From Cystobasidium ongulense (taxonomy: Eukaryota > Basidiomycota > Cystobasidiomycetes > Cystobasidiales > Cystobasidiaceae): a stretch of 64,000 nt of DNA. Position 1 is the stretch's first letter; the number at the start of each line of letters is the position of its first letter. The stretch covers positions 1,302,001 to 1,366,000 of the forward strand of contig BQUP01000005.1 in NCBI GenBank assembly GCA_022835595.1, written 5' to 3'. Shown in pieces: positions 45,276 through 57,334 of the stretch. The translations under genes were made by a program, and so were the position numbers. The notes under the pieces were generated by a model. That model made no database searches, was not told the DNA's origin, and saw nothing but the letters and a program-made list of their open reading frames with translations.

Positions 45276-46297
45276 GGTGGAGGAGGAGGTGGTTAGCTGG
45301 GAGAGGCGTGCTCTGCTGGTTGTCAGTGATGGAGGAGAGAAGAGGTGAGGTGAGTGGGAGTTGGAGCTGGTTGAAGCGAGTTGGCTGTCAGGATTGCATG
45401 TAAAAGCCAGGATGACGTTGTCGATCATGCATGCATGCAATGACAGGTGATTACACCATCGACCACTTGAGTGTATGCTGCAACACTGCACAAGCAGCGT
45501 GCTGCGAGGTGGATTGTGTTATCGCACACTGTGCCGCTGTCGTCGTTGCGCTTTGCTGGCGGATGCTGCTGGATGGAACAGGCCGATCACGTCGCCACCA
45601 ACCTGTACGGTGTGCAGTTCCCACATGCACGAGAATCAAGTGATAGTGGTAGGTTGTAGTATTTGAGGGAACTACTTCGAGGGCTACTGTACTTCAAGCC
45701 GAGTTGATCCGCCGTCGAGACCTGAATCCGGGGCTCCGACCTGGGTCCTGCATGCCTCACGTGCATCCAAATGCCGCTGAAATCCCGCTTAATCGATGAA
45801 CCGCTTGTCACTCGCTCGCAGCCAATCAAGCACTTGGCTGCCCGTCGCATCTCCTTGGCGGAAGGTGGGGCAACACCTTCTATCACGCACAAGGACCCAG
45901 CAAATACTTTTACCCCGAGTTGCCTTTCTCACGCACGAAACAAGGTTCCCCGTGGAGCACCGACCACGGGTCCCGTTGCATTCAGGAATAAGTTACTCTG
46001 GCCCAGCCCAGCCCAGGTCAAGCCAATCCAATCCAATCCAATCCAATCACCTGCCAGATGATCACCGGACTTTTCGCTTCTTTCTTCGATCTTGCGCTTG
46101 CTTGATTTTCCTGCTTTCTTGCTCCCTGCCTGCTTTCCTCCCGAACGATTCTCCCATCATAGAGACAAGACTTGCAGCAAGTACTCGCTCGTACGGTAGC
46201 GCTGGGTGTTCCTCCCTTCTCCGCCCAACCTCCCCTCAAACCGGTCAAAGCTCGGTTACATACATCCTCCGACTCCTCCGCCACCCACTTTGACACA
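45276..46297. promoter_or_regulatory. Divergent intergenic region, DUF4449-type gene / Dal5-type MFS
   Basis: About 1 kb separates the two head-to-head genes. It contains an AT-GC alternating tract (CATGCATGCATGCAATG near 45428) and GCCCAGCCCAGCCCAGG near 46003. The CCAAT array at 46023-46047 is described separately. Pyrimidine-rich sequence, with CTTTCTTCG, CTTGCTTG and CTTTCTTGC near 46080-46130, precedes the MFS start. Open frames here (45771-46293) look like shadows. Confidence 0.5.
46023..46047 (+). promoter_or_regulatory. Five tandem CCAAT boxes, (CCAAT)5
   Basis: Five perfect, gap-free copies of CCAAT lie 251 nt upstream of the MFS start codon. CCAAT is the binding site of the HAP/NF-Y complex, which in fungi controls respiration, iron and nitrogen genes. 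The perfect 5-nt periodicity also makes this a microsatellite; which role matters cannot be read from sequence. Confidence 0.6.
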
Positions 46298-48590
46298 ATG
46301 GCAGACATCAACTTCATAGGCGCAAGCGACAAGCCAGAGGTATTCCTAGGAGATCACAAGAATGGCTCATCAATGGAAGATGATTCCACGACTCATGCAA
46401 ATCATCCCGCACCCCAACTCACAGATCATGAAGAAAAAGTACTCAAAAAAGCATACTTGAAGCTGGATATGTTCTTCTTGACTACCATTACCATTATTTA
46501 CTGGTTGAATTTCCTCGGTGAGCGAGAAGTAAACACATTACCCCTCTTCATTTTACTGAGTCCTACTTCATTTGTGACTCACTTCAGACCGAGCAAATAT
46601 TGGAAATGCAAGAGCTGCAGGAATGCAAACTCAATTAGGTCTAACAAATACAGAATATTCAATCGCTTTAACCGTCACCTACATTTCATTCATTTTCGCT
46701 GAATGGCCTTCTGTCATGTTCTGCAAGAAATTGTGAGTCGCCCTCTTCTTATGGGAGGGCATTAGCGTTTGCTTATCAGATACGTGTCTTCCGATGATCT
46801 TAGCGGCTTCAATATCGGTCTACCCGCTCTATGTATCGCTTGGGGCCTCGTTTGCACATTCCAAGGTTTCGTCACTAGCTATGGTGGTCTAGTCGCTGCT
46901 CGTAAGCTTGTCACGTGACGGCGATTGCATTGTTAGGGTGGCGTTTCAAACTGACCATGGCCTCTTGTGGTATACAGGATTCTTCCTCGGTGCTTGCGAG
47001 GGTGCAATCCTACCAGTGCGTATTCTCCCCCAATCTGCACACTTTCACGATCGATCTCAGCTAAGACTTGTGCATCATTACTTGTGCTCAGGGAAGTGTG
47101 GCGTACCTCTCGGAGTTCTACAGACGAAAATCTTCAGGTGTCAGAACTTCATTCTTCTTCAGCGCTATTGCTCTAGCTGGTGCGTTTTCAGGATTGCTAG
47201 CTGCAGCTATCATTCAAATGGATGGAATTGGTGGTAAAGCTGGTTGGGTAAGTTCTTGCCATACTTATTTTCACAATTATAGTTGGCTGAACGACAAGAC
47301 TGACTCAATTGGACATGTCTTTCTTATTTACAGAGATGGATCTTCTTCATGTACGTGACTCCTCGTGGCTGTGTCATGCTGGACTGACTTGTACAGCAGC
47401 TGACTTTCTGATGACTATCCCACAGTGAGGGCGCTTTCACCGTTGCATGCGGCGTCGGCTTCATCTTCATCCTACCACGAGATATCAAGAGCTGCAGATA
47501 CCTAACTCAAGAGCAAAAGGAAGTAGTAGCTAAAGCATTAGCAGCTGAAGGATTCGCCAATGAAGCGGATGTAAGTTTCCCTCTATTATAGGAAAAAATG
47601 CCTGAGGTCACTCGCTAATTCGTGCTTCTTGTTCATGACATATAGGAAAAGTTCTCTTGGGCTGCTGCTGCCGCCGCTCTCAAAGCACCTCAAGTCTGGT
47701 TCATGACTCTTATCTTCTTCCCCGCTGGAGCCACTCTCTTCGCCATTGCCTACTTTGCACCTAGTAAGCTTATTTCCACGGCAGCGAGATTGGCGTAGAA
47801 GCGTACTAAACAACCTCTCCCGCCCTCCAGCCGTTGTCGCTTCGCTTGGATACACTGGCACTACCATTCAATTGATGTCTGTTCCACCATACGCATGTGC
47901 TTTCGTCTGCTCCCTCATCACAAGTTACATCAGTGACAAGTGCAGAGCTCGTGGTCCATTCGCTCTCTTCTGGAGTGTCATCGCAGTCATCGGATATGCG
48001 ATGTGGCTTGGCACGACCAATACCAAAGTATTGTACGGTGCTCTTGTTCTGCAAGTTACTGGTATCTATGCTACTGCCGGTTTATTCGGTGCTTGGAATG
48101 GTAGGCGGAAACTTCGACAAGCGTCTGTAGCTGAGCATCCCGAGCTGACTATCTTTGTCATCAGCCAACAACATCTCCCCATCCTACAAGAGAGCTACTG
48201 GTATCGTTTCTGGGTGAGTCATAAATCACAGAGCCTTGTCAAGTCGCAGTATTGATTTATTGCCTGTTCTCAGCTTCATCACCACCAACTTGGGAGGTAT
48301 TCTTTCGACGTGGCTCTTCCCTACTACCGAGGTGGGTTTCATCTTCGGTTGACAGGGATTAGAACGGGCCGCATGCTGATACTCTGGGTTTAATTCATTA
48401 GCGCCCTCGCTATATCCGAGGAACAAGCACTCTTCTCGCTCTCGCTTGTGTCATGGCTGGCCTCATCGTCGGCAACATCCTCTACCTCACCTGGATGAAC
48501 AAGAAGAAAGCTAAAGCGATCAGAGAAGGACAGGAGGACGAGCATATGGGCAATGGTGATCTGAGATTGACATTCAAGTATATGATTTAA
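46298..48590 (+). CDS. MFS transporter, Dal5/allantoate permease (ACS) family
   Basis: This plasma-membrane carrier belongs to the anion:cation symporter branch (Dal5, Tna1, Liz1 relatives), which imports organic anions, vitamins or dipeptides. After an 80-residue cytosolic start, the first helix is MFFLTTITIIYWLNFLDRANIGNARAAG, with the hallmark LDRxNIGNAR built across the first intron. It continues GLVCTFQGFVTSYGGLVAARFFLGACEGAILPG, SVAYLSEFYRRKSSGVRTSFFFS, RWIFFIEGAFTVACGVGFIF and LPRDIKSCRYLTQEQKEVVA. The second half shows APQVWFMTLIFFPAGATLFA, SLGYTGTTIQLMSVPPYACAF, ITTNLGGILSTWLFP, and a final helix ending YLTWMNKKKAK. About nine introns are present. The substrate is not determinable from these motifs. 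CCAAT repeats lie upstream. Confidence 0.88.
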
Positions 48591-49202
48591 GTAGACTGGA
48601 AGATACGTTTTGCCGTGATTGGGTTGGTAGCGAAATGTCAAAAGATGATTTTAAGCGGTAGCTTGTGTCCAAGGGAGTAATGAAGAGCTGAGCTGAGGAA
48701 CGACGGCGATGGACTTTGTTGACTCTCGACACCCATGACTGCTATCTTGCTTGACTATGCGTGCGTCGTGACTATTGAGATGGAGCAGAGCAAAGATTGA
48801 GTTATCTTTTCCATCCACATGCGACTCGTTGATCATCATCAAGCGTCGTAGGCATTAATCTTTGTGAAGCGTGTTCACTGTACACCATCACCACAACCAC
48901 ACCAGATGGACACTGCACATGCAACGCTCATTGCTGGCCCTGCAGACCTCTGCACCAACTCGCGCTCACGCTCCCTTGCATGCACCGCTCCGGACGAGCT
49001 GCATCTCCGCACCGAACAAGCTGTGTTGGATGCAGCAGGAGAGCGAGCTGGGATATCTCGAGGCTATCTCTCTCCCTCCCTCCTCTCCCTCTCTTGTCTC
49101 TGCACCAATCACATCCAACATCCACTGCATCTGATCCTGTCGCTTTCGTCAGAGGGCATCACCACCACCAGTACCGCTACTAACAGCTAATATAACTTCG
49201 AA
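48591..49202. other. Intergenic region with pyrimidine-rich leader
   Basis: About 610 nt between two plus-strand genes. A CT-rich run (TCTCTCTCCCTCCCTCC at about 49064-49080) lies 120 nt upstream of the next start, as is usual for strongly transcribed fungal genes. Open frames at 48864-49190 are low-complexity and unsupported. Confidence 0.4.
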
Positions 49203-50285
49203 ATGCTATCCCAAGCTCCATCAAAAACCCAGCATGGCCAGAAGATACTCTCTTCTCACGGAAACAAAATTACTCAAAAAGAGAACAGGTCTGCTCATAA
49301 AGGCGGCACGTATTTTCACGAACATCTGAATTCAGAAACTCCGCACAATTTGGAACCTCTCCCTCCCGGTTTTGATCCCGTGCGCAGACCGTGTGTTCCC
49401 GACAAACAGGCCTATGGCTCTCACCACGACCCTAGTGCGCTCCGCATGGCGCGACAAGCTCAGCAGGCGCCTTCCGGAAAGAAAGATCAGCAGCGAAGAG
49501 GCCGCTCTTCCATTCAGGACAAAGCAAACAACTCACGCTCCACTTCTGCTGCATCACAAACTTCAAGTACTCATTCGAAATCTCGAGAACACATGGTTGA
49601 TGGTGCTAACCGTGATCCAAGCGGCCCTCCCGCTTCTCTCCATTTGCCCACTTCATGGAACGATTCATCGGCCACTTTGGTTTCGGGCAATGTAGGTCCT
49701 TCTGACAAGCACTTTAAAGCGGCAAATTTTCACCACGCTTCACACCCACAGAACGGTCACCCACGTTGTTTGATGGTAGACAACGATCCATTGCTACAGT
49801 CCATGCACGAGAAGGAACGTCCTTTCTTTTACATATTGGAAGCCCAGAGAGAAGGCAACTCTTGGGAGATGAAGCATAAATTGACAGAGAGGGAGTTTGC
49901 GCAGGTGAGAAAAGCATACGAAGATGCTCAAGAGGGTTACATGCAATTGGAAAAAATTGAAAAGGGTGCAGCAGCCATGCTTAAACGAGTGTTCGGGGTT
50001 GGCAGTGCTCACAAGCTCGCAGCGGCTGGAGTCAATTATTACCAACACCAGAAGAGCTTGACTTATTCCGAGCGCCTCCGCGAAGACGAAGTTACGAAAT
50101 CGATGCTAGTCAGTTCTTTCGAAGTTAAGAAATCAAAGCTGAACATCAAGAACCTGAACTCGCAGCACAATGACAAGAATGAAGTGCTTCGTAAATCTGA
50201 GGTGATTGATGAGGATCTGAAAAAGGCTCTTAACAAACTAGGCATCTCTCGTCCAGTGAAACGTGAACCGCACGCCCATCACTGA
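49203..50285 (+). CDS. Intronless protein of unknown function with C-terminal coiled coil
   Basis: A single uninterrupted frame of 360 residues starts with ATG in a good context (TCGAAATG). The N-terminal half is Ser/His/Gln/Lys-rich and probably disordered, with a KEN-box-like TQKENRS near residue 26 and PPGFDPVRRPCVPDKQAYG. From about residue 205 a folded or helical part reads ERPFFYILEAQREGNSWEMK, LTEREFAQVRKAYEDAQEGY, EKIEKGAAAMLKRVFGVGSA, and ends in a Lys/Glu helix (KKALNKLGISRPVKREP). I do not recognise the family. Lack of introns over 1.08 kb is unusual in this window. It could be a lineage-specific gene or a retrocopy. Confidence 0.65.
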   Translation: MLSQAPSKTQHGQKILSSHGNKITQKENRSAHKGGTYFHEHLNSETPHNLEPLPPGFDPVRRPCVPDKQAYGSHHDPSALRMARQAQQAPSGKKDQQRRGRSSIQDKANNSRSTSAASQTSSTHSKSREHMVDGANRDPSGPPASLHLPTSWNDSSATLVSGNVGPSDKHFKAANFHHASHPQNGHPRCLMVDNDPLLQSMHEKERPFFYILEAQREGNSWEMKHKLTEREFAQVRKAYEDAQEGYMQLEKIEKGAAAMLKRVFGVGSAHKLAAAGVNYYQHQKSLTYSERLREDEVTKSMLVSSFEVKKSKLNIKNLNSQHNDKNEVLRKSEVIDEDLKKALNKLGISRPVKREPHAHH

Positions 50286-51177
50286 TCCGTAATCGATTGG
50301 CCATTTCATTCGCAATAGCCCAGCCTAGCGTTAGACACGGTTTATGTGCAACACCTACTCCTATACCTACGACTTACTCTGTCTTGTCACTGAGGCAGCG
50401 TATTGATCTTTACTGAACCTTAGTATTACTGCGTTGATCCTCTCGCTCTATGTTTACCATGAGTGATTATACCCCAGCCTTACAAGCAATTGAAAAACCT
50501 TGAATTCGAAGTGCCCCATTTTCTTTTCTATCCTGTTCCCTTATCCCGCAAGAATGACAGGGAGAGAGCGCGCAAGCACAGTGCCGGATGAGCCGCACTC
50601 TTTGCATCTACAAAGTGTCTCAGCAGCGGAGTGAGCTGGGATAGTTCGAGCCTAGTCCTGGTTACTTGTATCTGTTAGAGACCCTTGAATTGATTAGTAC
50701 CATACCAAAAAGCAGATTGAGTTCAGCGGTGGCATACAAGATGTGGTGATCCACGATGCCAGATGTGGAATTGAAATGGGGAACTTTCGCAGAACCCTTT
50801 CGCACGAGCTGTTAACGACAATCGCCTAGAGATACTAGACGCGAACTTGATAAAGCAAAACTTCAGAACATGCAGGACAGTATTAGTTTGCCGATGATAC
50901 ATTTGCCTAGTTCGATTTATCCTATGCTGTTCGAGGTCAGGCTGAATTCTTTCACTTCAAGTACTACATCTGCTGCTTCATCGGTGCATCTCATTCGAAA
51001 GACGCCTGTTTGCACTTTCATTTCCGACTTCCCCTAGCCGAATACAACTTTGTCAAATTGTGTTTAACATTAGACATGCCTTGCCAACAGTTAAAGACCT
51101 TAGAATTTGTTGCTGCTTTTCCTTTTCATAACCTTTCAGTTCAATCTCGCTTTTCTTTTTCAATTCAATTCATTCTT
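50286..51177. other. Long convergent intergenic region, no gene seen
   Basis: About 890 nt, AT-richer than the rest of the window, separate the intronless gene (plus) from the GFA-domain gene (minus). It contains runs such as TTCCTTTTC and TTTTTCAATTCAATTCATTC near 51160. I see no tRNA, snRNA, repeat or open frame worth reporting. Confidence 0.4.
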
Positions 51178-52166
51178 TTACTTTGTCTTCTTTGAGCCTG
51201 ATCCAGCCGTTCCAATTTGACCATGGGAATGCTCTTCATCCATTTGCTTTGATTCATCTGGCATTTTCTCCCATTTCGGGGTACCATCTTCTACGTCAAT
51301 CGCGCGTTGAGCGTAGAAGATGTGCTTGTCTGGGAGGAAAGGTGCTCTGTCCTCATTCTTTTCAAAGTTCCAGGTGGATGGGTACCTGACGATCATTCAT
51401 CAAGGTTAGTCCTGGCCTTACCAAGTGATGAAGCAGAGAGTGAACCCACATCAACATCATGTTTCTGCCCTCGTCCGCAATTGGACTGTGGCATCGGGCA
51501 CAGGATATCTTGCAGGGAGGGATGTGCTCTGTCTTCTGGTCCTCTGTTCGGTAGAAGGAGAGCTTTTCGGGGCTGCAGGTGAAGAGGACGTCGTCCTTGG
51601 GGATGACGACGGACCCTGGCGCATCAAAAATTACTTGAGCAAGCTTGTATGGCGATACAGAGTTAGTAGAGACTCACAATGAGTTGCCGAGCCGTGTAGC
51701 TTCTGGCAGACGTCGCAGCTGCACGTGATCGACGGGGATCAGCAAAGAGGTCGATGGAGGATGAACGACGAGACACGACTCACTGGCAGAAGTGGGCGCC
51801 CTTTGGCTTGTCTACGTAGATCTCGAACGTGACATCGTGGCAGTGGCAGTTTCCTTTGAACTTGGCCTCCTTGTTCTTTTTGGGATCCTCTGGCGCGTAC
51901 GGGGGCTGCTTCTTCCAGTCTTCCTTGCTCTCGTGTTCCTGTTCGTGCTCGTCCTTTTCGGTGGACTCGCGAGGTCGCTTTGCCTTGGTGTTGTCTGCTG
52001 GGGCCATGTTGCCAGATGCGATACGCGATGTGCAGAGTTGGCGAGAGAAAGACGGCAAAGCTGGTCGGATGATGCGAGTAGCCGATGTCGATAGTGTGCG
52101 AGAGTGCGGGCGAGTGGTCGAGGAAAGCGTGCGGAGGATGGATCTCGAGGACACGCTTCTGAGCAT
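51178..52166 (-). CDS. GFA-domain protein with probable mitochondrial presequence
   Basis: This is a CENP-V/GFA-fold protein (glutathione-dependent formaldehyde-activating family; a Zn fold, with real function often unknown). Four exons. The start MLRSVSSRSILRTLSSTTRP is Arg/Ser/Thr-rich without acids, a typical matrix-targeting leader; an internal Met (MAPADNTKAKRP) could give a cytosolic form. The Zn ligands appear as GNCHCHDVTFEI, HFCHCDVCQKLHGSA across an intron, and KISCARCHSPIADEGRNMMLM. The C-terminal exon reads YPSTWNFEKNEDRAPFLPDK, HIFYAQRAIDVEDGTPKWEK, as in fungal members. A GTGGGT donor after MMLM is needed to keep the frame. It ends GSKKTK with TAA at 51178-51180. Confidence 0.85.
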
Positions 52167-52496
52167 GAGTGGGTGGGCGAGTAGGAGAAGAAAAGAGAAG
52201 AGAAGAGCATTCAGATATCTTTTATATAACTTTTCAAAGATGGTGGCCATCTCATCGCCTTTGCAGATCGCAAACGTCAGTGGCACGTGACCCGCGTCGA
52301 ACTTTCCATCGACGTCGAGGTGGGTCGTTGTTCGGATTCACTATGATACTGCTGCGGCACTCTGGACAATACTACAATACTACAGTATTGCTACAACCCG
52401 GGCGTCCTCTTGGTCTCCGTCATTCTGAGCCATCCAAAGTCTGGATCGAGGATTCCTTCTTACAACCATCGACTCTTATTCGCAACCGCCAATCAT
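52167..52496. other. Intergenic region with near-palindrome
   Basis: This 330-nt region between two minus-strand genes holds the GFA gene promoter and the symplekin 3' end. At 52375-52390 a 7-nt inverted repeat (CAATACT / AGTATTG, 2-nt loop) sits next to a direct copy of CAATACT at 52367. It could be a regulatory or 3'-end element. Confidence 0.4.
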
Positions 52497-55400
52497 CTAC
52501 GCTGGAGCAGGCGACCCCGTACCCTCGAGCACTTCGAGAAGTCCCTGCGTCCTGCTCTTGTTCGGCCCAGCGCCTGCATTCATGGTAAACGATAAGCGAG
52601 ATCTCAGCATTTGACCAGAATGAAATAAGATCGAGAAGGATATCACTCACGCTTCAGAACATACTCCTTCAAACCCTCCTTCAATTCCGGCTGTTTCGTC
52701 ACAACCTCTTTAATCTGCTCTCTCGGTAATTGTAAAATCGCACCATACGAATGCGGCGCAATCACTTTAGCACATCGAATGAACCCTTGCCATAACTGAG
52801 GCATAGTCCAGATCTTCTTCGTTATCAATCTCGAAAGTAATGTATTCGAAACGTAGGGTTGAAGTGATTTGTACGTCGTCACTGCTTGAATGACCGTTCT
52901 CATGAACAGAGTAGGCAGAGTAGCTTCATCGATGATCTGTTGCATGAACGCTCCTAGCACTTCAGGTCGGAAAGCTTCCGTCATACTGAAACATATCCCA
53001 ACCGCTTCAATAGATTGCTTGATTCCAATCTCCTTCTCCGATAAATGAATAAGCACAAGTAGCTCCACCGGCGTAAGAAGTTCCGATTGTCTAACTCGCA
53101 CTACGTTCGTCGAGACATGTCCGAATGATTGTGGAGGAGTAGTAACTACAGATTGAAGTACAGAACGAATAAGTTCCTTCTCCGCTTGTTTACCATTGAG
53201 TAATGAAAGTATTCGTGGTAAATGACGACTAATTTCAGCTTTGTCAAGATCAGCAATAATAGGAATAACAAAACGTGGTTTGAGTTCTTTATCATGTGAT
53301 ATAGTCTTGATGAGTGTACTAAGTGTAGAAGGGAGTTTACCATTGTCGGAAAAGATGGTAAGAATACGTAATGCGAGATCTTCTGATCCTTCGGGATAGT
53401 CTCGAATAATAGAGGCGATCTTGGGATGTGATGGTCCTAAATGTCGAATGAGTGGAGTGAAGAGTGTTTGTACAAATTCTTTGATCTGCGGCGACATGCG
53501 GGGGTATGCTTTGAAGAGTCTGCAAAAGTGAAGAGCATTGTAGATTCCAAATCGGTCAGCTCCAAGGCATTGTTCTTTTTTTAATTGGATCCACTCACTC
53601 ATCTAATAGATCAGGCACTTTACTGACTAGTCCAAGAAGTAATTCAATATGTTGAGCAACTTGTGCTTCCGTTTTCGGTTCCGCCGGTAATCCAGCAACA
53701 ACTTTCCCATTCTCGACAACCGCTACAATGCTTTTCTCATCCTTTTCCTCCGTATCCATGCCATCCGTCATAGCTTGTTTCACATCCGCATCTTGTTCTT
53801 TCAATGGTGCTGTACTTTCTTCTCTTGGTGTTTCTGAACCATCAGGCATAGTTGAACCCTGCCGTGATGCTGTCGGCGATGGAAGGGTCTTCAATCTATC
53901 GAGGAGGTGCAGTGCGAAATCTTGGCCCATTTTCCCAAGTGGTTGCACATCCGGTACCCATCTTTTGATTGTAAGGATTGCGATATTACGAGTTGGTCGA
54001 TCTGCAGCGAATTTGAAATGGGCTTAGGTTTGGAAAGTCGCTCATTAAGACTAGAGCATGACTCACCTGTATGCGTTGTCAGACTCAATAAAACGTCCAT
54101 GGCACTTTGTCGTAGAGGCGGCCGAAGCATGGCTAGATCTCTCAGCGTAGCAAAGCCAATCTTTCCTCTGCAAACATAAAAGAACGATACTCAGCGCAAG
54201 TTAAGAAAGCGAGAGAGAGAGAAAGACAGATGGTGGATGAGTCTTTCTAAACTTACCCAGTCGTATCAGTACACATTCTAGCCAATCTTCCAATTTCAGC
54301 TTTTGGAATCTCCGGTAAATCGACCAAGAATTGTGTGAAAGCCGTTCCTTTTTCTTTGTCCATTGATCTGGTGGTTATGAAATTGAGGATTTGATGTAGC
54401 CATTGTTCGTATGATGTTGGTTCGTCTTCACCTGATCCTGAATCGGCGAACCATTCTTCATTGAGCCATAAGCGTGCTAGTTCGATTCTGTTACGACAGG
54501 CAGCAAGATGGTCAGAAGTCCAGCTAATTGAATTGGCTGCCATGGAGTTGAGTGCCAGCCTCACCTGTTACCAATATCGGCAGTGACAAAATCAAACATT
54601 TGTTTCCGAATTGCATCTTTTTCGGCTTTCATAGAGCCCGCTTCAGGAGCTTGTACGCCTCCCGCATCTCCATCTAATCCTCTCGTAACGAGCCTTGTTA
54701 TAAGCTGGATCCATAAATCTTGATCTCCACCTGATGCTCTAACAGCAGCTGTAGTAGATATTCCAACCGCACATATCCTTCCAACAGCACCATGTAATAA
54801 TTTAGTTTTCATTCTAGATGAGAGTAATGAAGATTGAACTGGTTCAGGTGTTGCTGTTCTTTTTTCACTTTCATTTCGTATACGATCAGCTGCCATTGAT
54901 GTGGATGATGATACTGTCGCTTCTACTTCTGCTTCTGCTGCTGCTAATTCAGCTTTATCTTGGTTTTCTCGAGCTTCTGCATCTCGTGCTCGACCTTCTA
55001 GATCGTCCTCGTCCAATTCCATCTTGAGTGGATCTTGTGCTATAGCTTCTTCTTCTTCCTCTGGTATTTGTACAGACGGAATATCGATCTGTGCTATTGG
55101 CTCTTCTTGCTTCACTGTCACCACCTCTTCGTCGACCGTCCATCTACAAGCAGCCTGTATTGAACGCGTTATTGGATTCGAGTTGTCTCCCAAATTGAAA
55201 CGAGCCGACTACACAGGAGGTACGTTAGTAAGCTTTAATTATCGGTCTCGCTAAAGACTGGGCAAGACCTACCTCGACCGCCGATTGTACTCTTTCCGGC
55301 GTCATTACTTGTAGATTTGCGATGATCAGCTCAAGCACCAACTCAGGTTTGAGTGATCTAATATCAAAGTCAGCCAAGCCAGCCATTGTTACAGCTTGAC

Positions 55401-57109
55401 TGGAAGAAGGTGGAGGCGTAGCCGATACATCTGGTCCATCTTGTAATCTTCTCCTTTTCGCAGCACTAAAGTCTTGAGGCGGTACGCCTGGGAAGGTACT
55501 GGGACCAGCAATAGCAGAACCAGCTGTAGAATAACCGTATCCATGATTGACATCCTCCGATATCCTTTGCCTCTTTAACGACGCTTCTTCTTCTTTTCTT
55601 CGACGTTCAGCATCAGCTCCTAGTCGCATGCGCACTTCCTGTCGATGCAGGCAGTCGTTGATCTGGGATGCATAGGCGTTCACTTGACCCGAGCGAAGGA
55701 GATGTATGAGTGCTAGTCGGAGTGTCTTTTCTACACTCCGTCTCTGGGTGTATGATGCGAGAGAGAGACTGCTTGGCTGCCAATTCGTGAGCGCGCCTAG
55801 AATGGTAGTTGCCAGAGCCGGACGCGCTTTGACGAGGATTGTGAGACTGTTGATGATGGACGATATGATATCGGGTGTGCTGGAAAAAGAATCGAGGATT
55901 AGCAAAACTCTCAGACTGCAATTACGGCCTACTCACGTGGAATTGTAGAGTAGGGTGATAGCTTCGGTTAGAAGCTTGTTTGCTTCGTCTTCTAGTTGAG
56001 CCGCCTTCATGAATGGATGGTGAGAAGGGCACATGGCAAGGTTGATGTCGCCTCTATTTTGTAGCTGAATGAGAAGGACAATTAGCCTCGGTTCAGGTCT
56101 CCCTGCTTAAATCAGACTCGCCCGAGGATCACTCGAGCCTCTTGTCTGGGACTGGATTATTCTCTGGACCACCTTCATCGCTGCTATGCGAATACCGGTA
56201 TGGCCAGCCCTCCACGCCATCAAAGCGAGGTGCTTTGCACGTGAAGCTTTCTCCCATAGTCGAGGGTCGGACCCAGCACCGCAACTGCAGGACGGCCTCA
56301 TCAGCAAGGACAAGTAAATCACTCTGCATGCAATGTAAGGACTCACGCATGCCGAAAGACCAGTGGGTAGGCCGAGGCAAAGCATTGTATCCCGAGCTTT
56401 AGGGTAGCTAGATCTTCCTGGGATTCGAGAAAGACGAGAATGGCGTCGATGGACTGGACGGTGACTGTGGAAGGGTGCAGATGGGATGCATTGATGGCCG
56501 TAGTTGGTGTGTTGTATTGTGCAGCATGATGGTGTAGCATAACAGCAGGGTGTCCCATAGCCGACCGAAGCGAGCGAGAAGAACGAGGGCGTCAGTGACT
56601 GGCTGGCTTCAAGCGAGTGTATGCGTGTAGACAGTGTTGCATGCTGGCTATTGTATCATGTGTGGGCGTGTTGCTCTGTCTCCGCTGCGTGCTTGCTTCC
56701 TACACCAGCTTTCTTCTATCTCTTCCACCCTCCCTCTACACTGCAGCCCGGACACAGAAACCCAACACACACGCTTACACACCAACACTGCACACAAACT
56801 TCCACAGTCTTGCACGACTTGACATGACTCACGCTGTGCTCGCTGGTCAGGCGATATCGGGCTGGCCACCACGCCCAGTCTGGCGACTGTAAACTCGACG
56901 ACATCTGCAATCCACCTCTTGAGTAGCGAGCCTGCTCTTCCAGCGACTGATAGGATAGTCGAGTACAGCACAGGCAGGAATGCTGCTGGGTCTGCTTCTA
57001 TCGCTGCCTTGACTTCGGTGAGGATGTTGGCCTGCTGCTCGCTGTCTGCCGGCGACGAGAGTGCCTGCGAGAAGAGGATCAGGACCTCGTTGGCCGTTGC
57101 TGGAGGCAT
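52497..57109 (-). CDS. PTA1: Symplekin/Pta1, scaffold of mRNA 3'-end processing
   Basis: This is the scaffold of the cleavage and polyadenylation machinery (CPF/CPSF) in the nucleus, contacting Ssu72 and the nuclease module. The start MPPATANEVLILFSQALSSP, with TEVKAAIEADPAAFLPVLYS and GSLLKRWIADVVEFTVARLG, is the N-terminal HEAT region. The middle contains VFLESQEDLATLKLGIQCFA and a long disordered Glu-rich section. The symplekin C-terminal domain is the strongest evidence (52643-53602): VQTLFTPLIRHLGPSHPKIA, EDLALRILTIFSDN, IPIIADLDKAEISRHLPRIL, LLTPVELLVLIHLSEKEIGI, TLPTLFMRTVIQAVTTYKSL, LSRLITKKIWTMPQLWQGFI and the closing LPREQIKEVVTKQPELKEGL. A last small exon gives RAGPNKSRTQGLLEVLEGTG and stops at 52497-52499. 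More than ten introns are present. It is head-to-head with VMA10. Confidence 0.9.
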
Positions 57110-57334
57110 TGCTCTTCTCGCCGCGGACGATCTTGCTCGTCTCGTCTATCCTGACTGTATCTCCTCCACCAAGCTTGTGTTTCGTTGATATGATGGAGGA
57201 GAAGAAAGCCGCGACGAGACTCGAATTGAATGATTGCCTCTTTCTTGTCTTCTGTACAAGCGGAGTCAACACAGAACAACCGACATATACAGGACTAGAT
57301 TACTCTGTACTCCAGACGGCTCACTCTTCACACA
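57110..57334. promoter_or_regulatory. Bidirectional promoter PTA1 / VMA10
   Basis: 225 nt separate the start codons of symplekin and V-ATPase subunit G, so the promoters overlap. No TATA box is evident; short CT-rich tracts occur. Confidence 0.45.

Noticed and set aside
20958-48590. A secondary-metabolite or transport gene cluster (OYE, three MFS carriers, Het-C)
   Set aside because: The genes are interleaved with housekeeping genes, spread over 28 kb, and no synthase or core biosynthetic enzyme is present.
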